Of a stretch of DNA of 64,000 nucleotides, positions 58,132 through 64,000 are shown piece by piece. The stretch is from Ziziphus jujuba (taxonomy: Eukaryota > Streptophyta > Magnoliopsida > Rosales > Rhamnaceae). The notes under the pieces were generated by a model that searched no databases, had not been told where the DNA came from, and was given only the letters and a program-made list of their open reading frames with translations. The stretch is from NCBI RefSeq assembly GCF_031755915.1, contig NC_083389.1, positions 1,054,001 to 1,118,000 on the forward strand. The letters run 5' to 3'. Position numbers and translations under genes: made by a program. Position 1 is the stretch's first letter, and every line of letters begins with the position of its first letter.

Positions 58132-59181
58132 TGTTGGAGTTTGGTGTGGTTTTGGGTTCACTTGGCCAAAAATGTTGTACACAAGGTGTTAGTTTTTTTC
58201 ACAACCGTTAATCTGATTTTTGGTTTGGTGTTTAGGTGTTTTTTGAGTTTATCTTTGGTATGGTGATGTTGTCATTTGCTATGGTTTTTATTTTGAATGA
58301 AGAAGAAGATGAAGATGAAGAAAAAGAGAAGATGTGAGGGCTTAAAACACAACACTTGACAGCACACTTACATTGCATTTCATTCATTTGTTGCATTATA
58401 TAGATACAGAACTTTGTCTCACACATGTGAAGTGTGTGTCAGACCAAATGGAAATCTTTAAAATTTAAAAATTACACATTTCGACTCAAAATTCTGACAC
58501 ATAACCATTCGACCACCAGCTTACATGTGAGTGCACAAATGTGGCAAAAGTTGGTGAGATTTTGAACTTCAAAAGAGTGTCTCCACTAAATCAAGTAATG
58601 CTACTTTGACCTAATGGAAGGCTGGGATATCTCCATCCAAATTACTTGAATTTTGACATGTGGCATGTCGAAATATTAAGGATGAAATCTAGAGAATACG
58701 AGGTCCAAAAGAATTGGGTAAGGCCTCCAATTTATCTCAAAGCCGTGGGCCATAACTGCTGGAAATCTCAGCAATTTTGCAAACTTGTAACCTGCATATC
58801 TTGGGCTTCCCAAGTCATTTTTAAGTCATTCTTTTTGCTATATTTTCTTTTACATGTCTATTACAACATATACAAGAACCATAATCTGGTCTAAAAATCT
58901 AGAATACACCAGTCCCAACGATGGACCTATGTTGCTGGAAACACAATTTCCAGCACATAACCATTTTACAAAAACAAAATCAATAGCCAAAAAAAAAGAC
59001 AATTCCTAACCTAAATACGACAAAACGTAGGTATTCAAAAGACATTAAAAAGAACATAAGACATAGATCTAAATATTGTTTTAAGACATTCAACAAATAT
59101 TTCTTGTGAAGAAAGAAAAAGGGTGCAAACCTTGGTGAACTTTGGCTTGCACAAGGTGGCAAGATTACCACCTTTTCAACA
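58132..59181 (-). repeat. 5' LTR of copia-4
   Basis: It runs TGTTGG to CAACA on the plus strand (TGTTGAAAAGG on its own strand), 1050 bases, with a GAA-rich microsatellite at 58297-58330. TCTTT follows at 59182-59186. Confidence 0.88.
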
Positions 59182-59188
59182 TCTTTCA

Positions 59189-59201
59189 TGGTATCAGAGC
59201 C
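59189..59201 (+). other. Primer-binding site of copia-3
   Basis: TGGTATCAGAGCC on the plus strand follows the final CA of the split 5' LTR of copia-3. It is a perfect match to the initiator methionine tRNA site and lies only seven bases from the end of copia-4. Confidence 0.82.
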
Positions 59202-59239
59202 TATCCTATAGGATACTCCAATGAGCTTTTCTTTGATCC

Positions 59240-60240
59240 AAAAGGACACTTCTTCATCTATTTCCTCTACTGTTGTACACTCATTAACTGTTCCTTCAGT
59301 TTATGATATTACATTGCCAAATTATTCCTTTCCCTACAAATTGGAATAACATAATTATGTTATCTACAATTCACAAATACTGCCAGCAATTCTCGGATAT
59401 AATCTTGAAACCTTTATTAATGGAAGTCTTCCAGTTCCACCAATCATCACTATCATAAATGTCACTCATAATGTTGAAACAATCCAAATGGTTGAACTCA
59501 ATCCAGCTTATCATCAATGGCATAGAATTGATTAGGCTATAGTTGGATGGATTTTACCTTCCATCTCACCTGACATACAAACTCAGGTAATGAAAGCCTT
59601 CAATTCTCTTACTGCCCATCAACTTTGAGCTCACTCGAACATTTTTTAGGCACTCAATCAAAAGCCAAAATAATGCAGTTGAAAATTCAATTTTAGTCAA
59701 CAAAAAAGGATTCTGTGTAGATTAACTCCTATGTTTCAAAAATGAAAAATATTGCCGACTCTCTAGCAATGGTAGGATTACCTATATTTGATGAGGATTT
59801 CATTTTGCAGCTTCTTGCTGGCTTACCTCTAGAATATGATGCTGTTGTTGCCAACATAAATTCTAATCATACAGCCATGGCAATAGAGGAGGTACATTAC
59901 TTTTGACTCAATAGGTTAGAATTCAATAGGCCACACTATTGGCATCCTTTCAGCTCATAGAGCTAATGAACAGTTGAAGAAATTTGAGCCTAATCGTACC
60001 TATAATTCTAGTCGAAATTTTGATAAAAAATGTGGCTTAAGTGGACAGCAACAAAATCAATGAACAACTTCTACGAGAGGACGAGGCAAAGGCCATGGTA
60101 GATTCAATAGTTCTAATGCATGTATATTCTGCCAGATATGCAAGCTTGCTGGTCATACAGCAGATCAGTGTTGGCATAGATTTAATGATACTTACACAAC
60201 TCCAAGTAATACAAGTGCGTGCTATGTTTCCCCTGATGTC
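59240..60240 (+). pseudogene. Copia-3 gag
   Basis: Pieces in shifting frames spell a copia gag: FINGSLPVPPIITIINVTHN near 59410, VELNPAYHQWHRID, then AIVGWILPSISPDIQTQVMK at about 59530-59595. Later blocks are ADSLAMVGLPIFDEDFILQL and LLAGLPLEYDAVVANINS (59755-59860). The knuckle CQICKLAGHTADQC at 60130-60172 is complete. Many stops and shifts occur. Confidence 0.78.
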
Positions 60241-61300
60241 ACATCTAATCCCGATTGGGTACTTAACAGTGGTGCTACCAACCACATCACCACCAATCCA
60301 TCCAACATAACCAAAAGAAATGACTATTTCTGTAAATACAAGCTTGTAATTGGTAATGGAGAAGGTTTGCCAATCTTTCTTACTGGATGCTCTTCCCTTA
60401 ATACTAGTACTAGAACAATAAAATTAAACAATATGGTTTATGTTCCATAAATCACAAAGAATTTATTAAGCATATCTACTTTCACTGGTGATAACAATGT
60501 TATAGTGGAATTTACTAATCAGTTTGTTTTTGTGAAGGACAAGGACATGAAGAATATTCTTCTCAAAGGCTTACTTAAAAATGGACTCTATTGACCTTTA
60601 CTTCCAAAAAAATTAAGCGCTCATCCTAAGATTTTTATTCCTTAGTTTAATAATGTCTATGAACATGTTTCTGGACCTTTGATATGTCCTCAGCTTTCTT
60701 TACATAAACTATGGCATTATCGCTTAGGCCATCCTAATTCACTTATTATGAATAAAGTTGCATCTAAGTGCAACAAATCTTTCTTTGTTAGTACTTCATG
60801 TGATTCTTTTTTATCATCTTGTCAATTAGGAAAAAATAAAAGATTGTCTGCACCCCCAATTAAATCACCTAAAGGTTATAAAAATTATTTATTGTTTGTC
60901 GATAATTTTTCTCGATTCTCTCGGATTTTCCCAATAAACTTAAAATCTGAAGTTACAACATTTTTTTTTCAAAAAAATGGTTGAAAATTTACTCAAAAAA
61001 AAAAAAATCTTCAGTCAGATTCGGGGAGTGAGTTTCATCCACTCCAACCAATTTTAAAACAATTTGGTACTATTTTTTAGCACCCATGTCCCCATACTCA
61101 CAATCAAAATGGATGAGTCGAGGTAAACATTATCATATAATTGAGGCAGCCTTTTCACTTTTAGCTCAAACCTCCATGCCATTTCACCATTGGTGGAATG
61201 CATGTTCTACTGCCACTTTTTCAATCAATAGACTTCCCTCAAAGGTTTAGAATGTTTCAGTCCTCGTTGTAAAAATTATTTAATCAACCTTTTGATTATT
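60241..61300 (+). pseudogene. Copia-3 protease, pre-integrase and integrase
   Basis: The protease site reads WVLNSGATNHITTNPS near 60258, with the catalytic Asp of DSGA replaced by Asn. NKFV-type text is followed by the pre-integrase zinc block LHKLWHYRLGHPNSLIMNKV (60700-60760) and CQLGKNKRLS. The integrase core follows with NYLLFVDNFSRFSRIFPI (60885-60940), then, after breaks, QSDSGSEFHP near 61015 and a damaged QNG block near 61100. The remainder to 61300 is shortened. Confidence 0.78.
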
Positions 61301-62554
61301 CTCTCTTGAAATGCTTTGGGTTTGCATGCTTTCCTTTTCTTTGTCCTCTGTTTCTTCGACTCTGCTTTATCCCAAATGGAATGGAAACTGAATTTCCTGT
61401 GTTAATGGCCAATAATACCTAGTCTCTTTTACCTCCTCACTCTTCTCACAGATTAGTTGGTAATAAATGGGTTTTTAACTTAAAAAGGAATCTCGACGGA
61501 ACTGTTTCACACCTCAAAGCGAGGCTTGTAGCTAAAGGCTTTCATCAATAACCCAGTTTGGAATTCAAAGAGACATTTAGCTCGGTTATCAAACCTTTAA
61601 CCATACGGGTTGTGCTTTCTATTGCCATCTTTTGCTACTGAGACATTCGTCAAATTGACGTGAACAATGCTTTTCTTAATAGTGTACTTCATGAAGATGT
61701 ATATATGAAGCAACCCGAGGGAGTTGTTGATCCGAATCGTCCTATGCCTGTGTGCAAATTGTGTCATTCCTTATATGGTCTTCGTTAGGCACCGAGGGCT
61801 TGGTATTATCAGTTACGTCAAAGATTGTGCAACTAGGGATTCTGTAATTCTAAAATGGACTCATCTTTATTTTTGGTTCACTATTCTGTTGGTGCTATTT
61901 GGATTTTAGTGTATGTGGATGATATAATCATCACTGGAGATAATCTAAAACTTCTTGATCAGTTTGTTGCTAAATTGGATAAAACCTTCTCCCTTAAAGA
62001 CTTTGGTTCTTTACACTACTTCTTAGGAATTGAGGTCCATTGTACAAGCTTGGGAATGCATCTGTCTCAAGCTACTTACATCAATGACTTGGTAAGTAGG
62101 ACCGGTATGCTTGATTATAAACCTAGTGCTTCTCCGACCAATTCTTTTGTTCAACTTGGGGCTTCTATCGGGAACCCCTTTAAAGATGGTTTTTATACCG
62201 CATCACTATAGGTATGTTATAATACTTGACCAATACTCGACCACAAATTTCCTTCGTCATAAATAAGTTGAGTCAATTCATGCGCCACCCAACTAATGCT
62301 CACTAGTCAGCATGTAAACGTATTCTTCATTATTTACAAGGCTTCCAAAATTTTGGTCTTCTTCTTCACCCGTCTAGGTATCTTTACATCACTGAGTTTA
62401 CTGATGCTGACTAGGCATCTTGCATAGATGACCGAAAATCCACCAGGAGTTATTGCATCTACCTTAGTGACTCTTTAGTTTCTTGGTCTACAAAAGAATA
62501 ACATATTGTTGTTCTCTAGAGCATGGAGTCTAAGTATCGAGTGACATTGCTTCT

Positions 62555-62555
<1 letters not shown>
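61301..62555 (+). pseudogene. Copia-3 reverse transcriptase and RNase H, cut off at the right
   Basis: It reads NKWVFNLKRNLDGTVSHLKA near 61465, ARLVAKGFHQ, FKETFSSVIKPLTIRVVLSI, DVNNAFLNSVLHEDVYMKQP and CKLCHSLYGLR (61750-61785). The active site is ILVYVDDIIITGDN (61906-61945). KTFSLKDFGSLHYFLGIEVH follows, then RNase H with FTDAD (62396), DRKSTRSYCIYLSD and SWSTKEQ up to about 62540. Stops at 61548, 61786 and elsewhere and an intervening shift disable it. Plastid ycf2 sequence begins near 62555. Confidence 0.85.
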
Positions 62556-63595
<1,040 letters not shown>

Positions 63596-63706
63596 CAACA
63601 GATAAAGTGGACTCCCCATTCATTAGATAGAGAAGATCACCAAAATTTTGTGATCCATTGCTGAACTTATTCCAATTCACTGAACATTCTCAATATTCAA
63701 TATTAT

Positions 63707-63774
63707 GCCTTGAAGAGGACTTTAACCAGCATGAGATTTTGAGTCTCAGGTGTCTACCATTTCACCACCAAGGC
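63707..63774 (-). pseudogene. trnL-CAA: Plastid trnL-CAA, nuclear copy with internal deletion
   Basis: The minus strand starts GCCTTGGTGGTGAAATGGTA, has the anticodon region with GACTCAAAATCTC and ends with GTCCTCTTCAAGGC. Compared with the usual plastid tRNA, about 13-15 bases covering the variable arm and T-stem start are missing, giving about 68 bases in place of about 81. The T loop is damaged (GGTTAAAG), so a working tRNA is unlikely. Confidence 0.85.
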
Positions 63775-64000
63775 ATCTTGAAAGTGAATCCTATTCCATG
63801 AATATGGTATCTCTCCAGTGTGATGTATGGAGTATATGACAAAGGTGGAGTGTTAGAGTATTTCTATTGATTGGTCACATCATATAGGCCTGAATCGGAC
63901 ATCCAATTGCTTCAATTTGAATTATTCGGAGGGTGCCTTATCTTATATTTATATATTATATCAAAAAGATGGACAATCAAACCTATTTCTCGATTCAATA
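63775..64000. other. Plastid trnL-ndhB spacer, nuclear copy
   Basis: The sequence after trnL continues as the plastid intergenic region toward ndhB, which would lie beyond the window. No gene is seen in these 226 bases. Confidence 0.6.

Larger units (their letters stand above)
49138..59181 (-). mobile_element. Copia-4: minus-strand Ty1/copia element hosting gypsy C
   Basis: Two LTRs of about 1.05 kb (49138-50189 and 58132-59181) have the primer site inside the right one and the polypurine tract beside the left one, giving a minus-strand element. TCTTT flanks it on both sides (49133-49137 and 59182-59186). Without gypsy C it would be about 5 kb, with gag, integrase, reverse transcriptase and RNase H pieces in copia order. 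Confidence 0.9.

Noticed and set aside
58132..59181. Reading this LTR as the 5' LTR of the plus-strand copia that follows at 59189
   Set aside because: The adjacent minus-strand primer site at 58120-58131, the partner LTR with purine tract at 50190-50200, and the TCTTT duplication show it belongs to minus-strand copia-4.

Overview
This window looks like gene-poor, AT-rich nuclear DNA of a flowering plant, probably a eudicot. I found no intact host gene. What can be recognised is transposable elements, satellite-like arrays, decayed copies of one small gene and two pieces of plastid DNA in the nucleus. No bacterial, phage or CRISPR features were seen.

Left part (1-31.5 kb). Four decayed gene fragments (2.1-2.4, 19.0-19.2, 21.6-21.9 and 29.1-29.4 kb) encode the same short domain, which I read as related to the 23 kDa jasmonate-induced protein. 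Each sits in a repeated AT-rich flank, and the copies are partly inverted relative to one another. Between them lie a Ty1/copia element (2.7-18.2 kb) and a 5.7-kb array of about 25 units with palindromic cores (23.4-29.1 kb). The copia element is split by two CACTA-type DNA transposons. CACTA-1a (3793-6941, target duplication TAT) interrupts the gag zinc knuckle. CACTA-2 (8348-15883, target duplication TGA) is full of hairpin tandem repeats and keeps a decayed transposon-protein domain.

Middle part (31.6-38.6 kb). A second copy of the same copia family carries the same CACTA-1 insertion at the same codon, then breaks off into plastid DNA holding the end of ndhK and all of a disrupted ndhJ.

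Right part (38.6-62.5 kb). This is a nest of LTR retrotransposons. Gypsy A (minus strand) is interrupted by copia-3 (plus strand). The 5' LTR of copia-3 is split by gypsy B (duplication GTCTA), and copia-4 (minus strand, duplication TCTTT) landed two bases before the copia-3 primer-binding site. Copia-4 is split next to its polypurine tract by gypsy C (duplication GTAAT), and C is split by gypsy D. All reading frames are broken.

Right edge (62.5-64 kb). A second plastid insert carries ycf2, an interrupted ycf15 and a deleted trnL-CAA in their normal plastid order. Nothing here forms an operon or a working pathway. The biology is successive insertion, internal deletion and repeat expansion.
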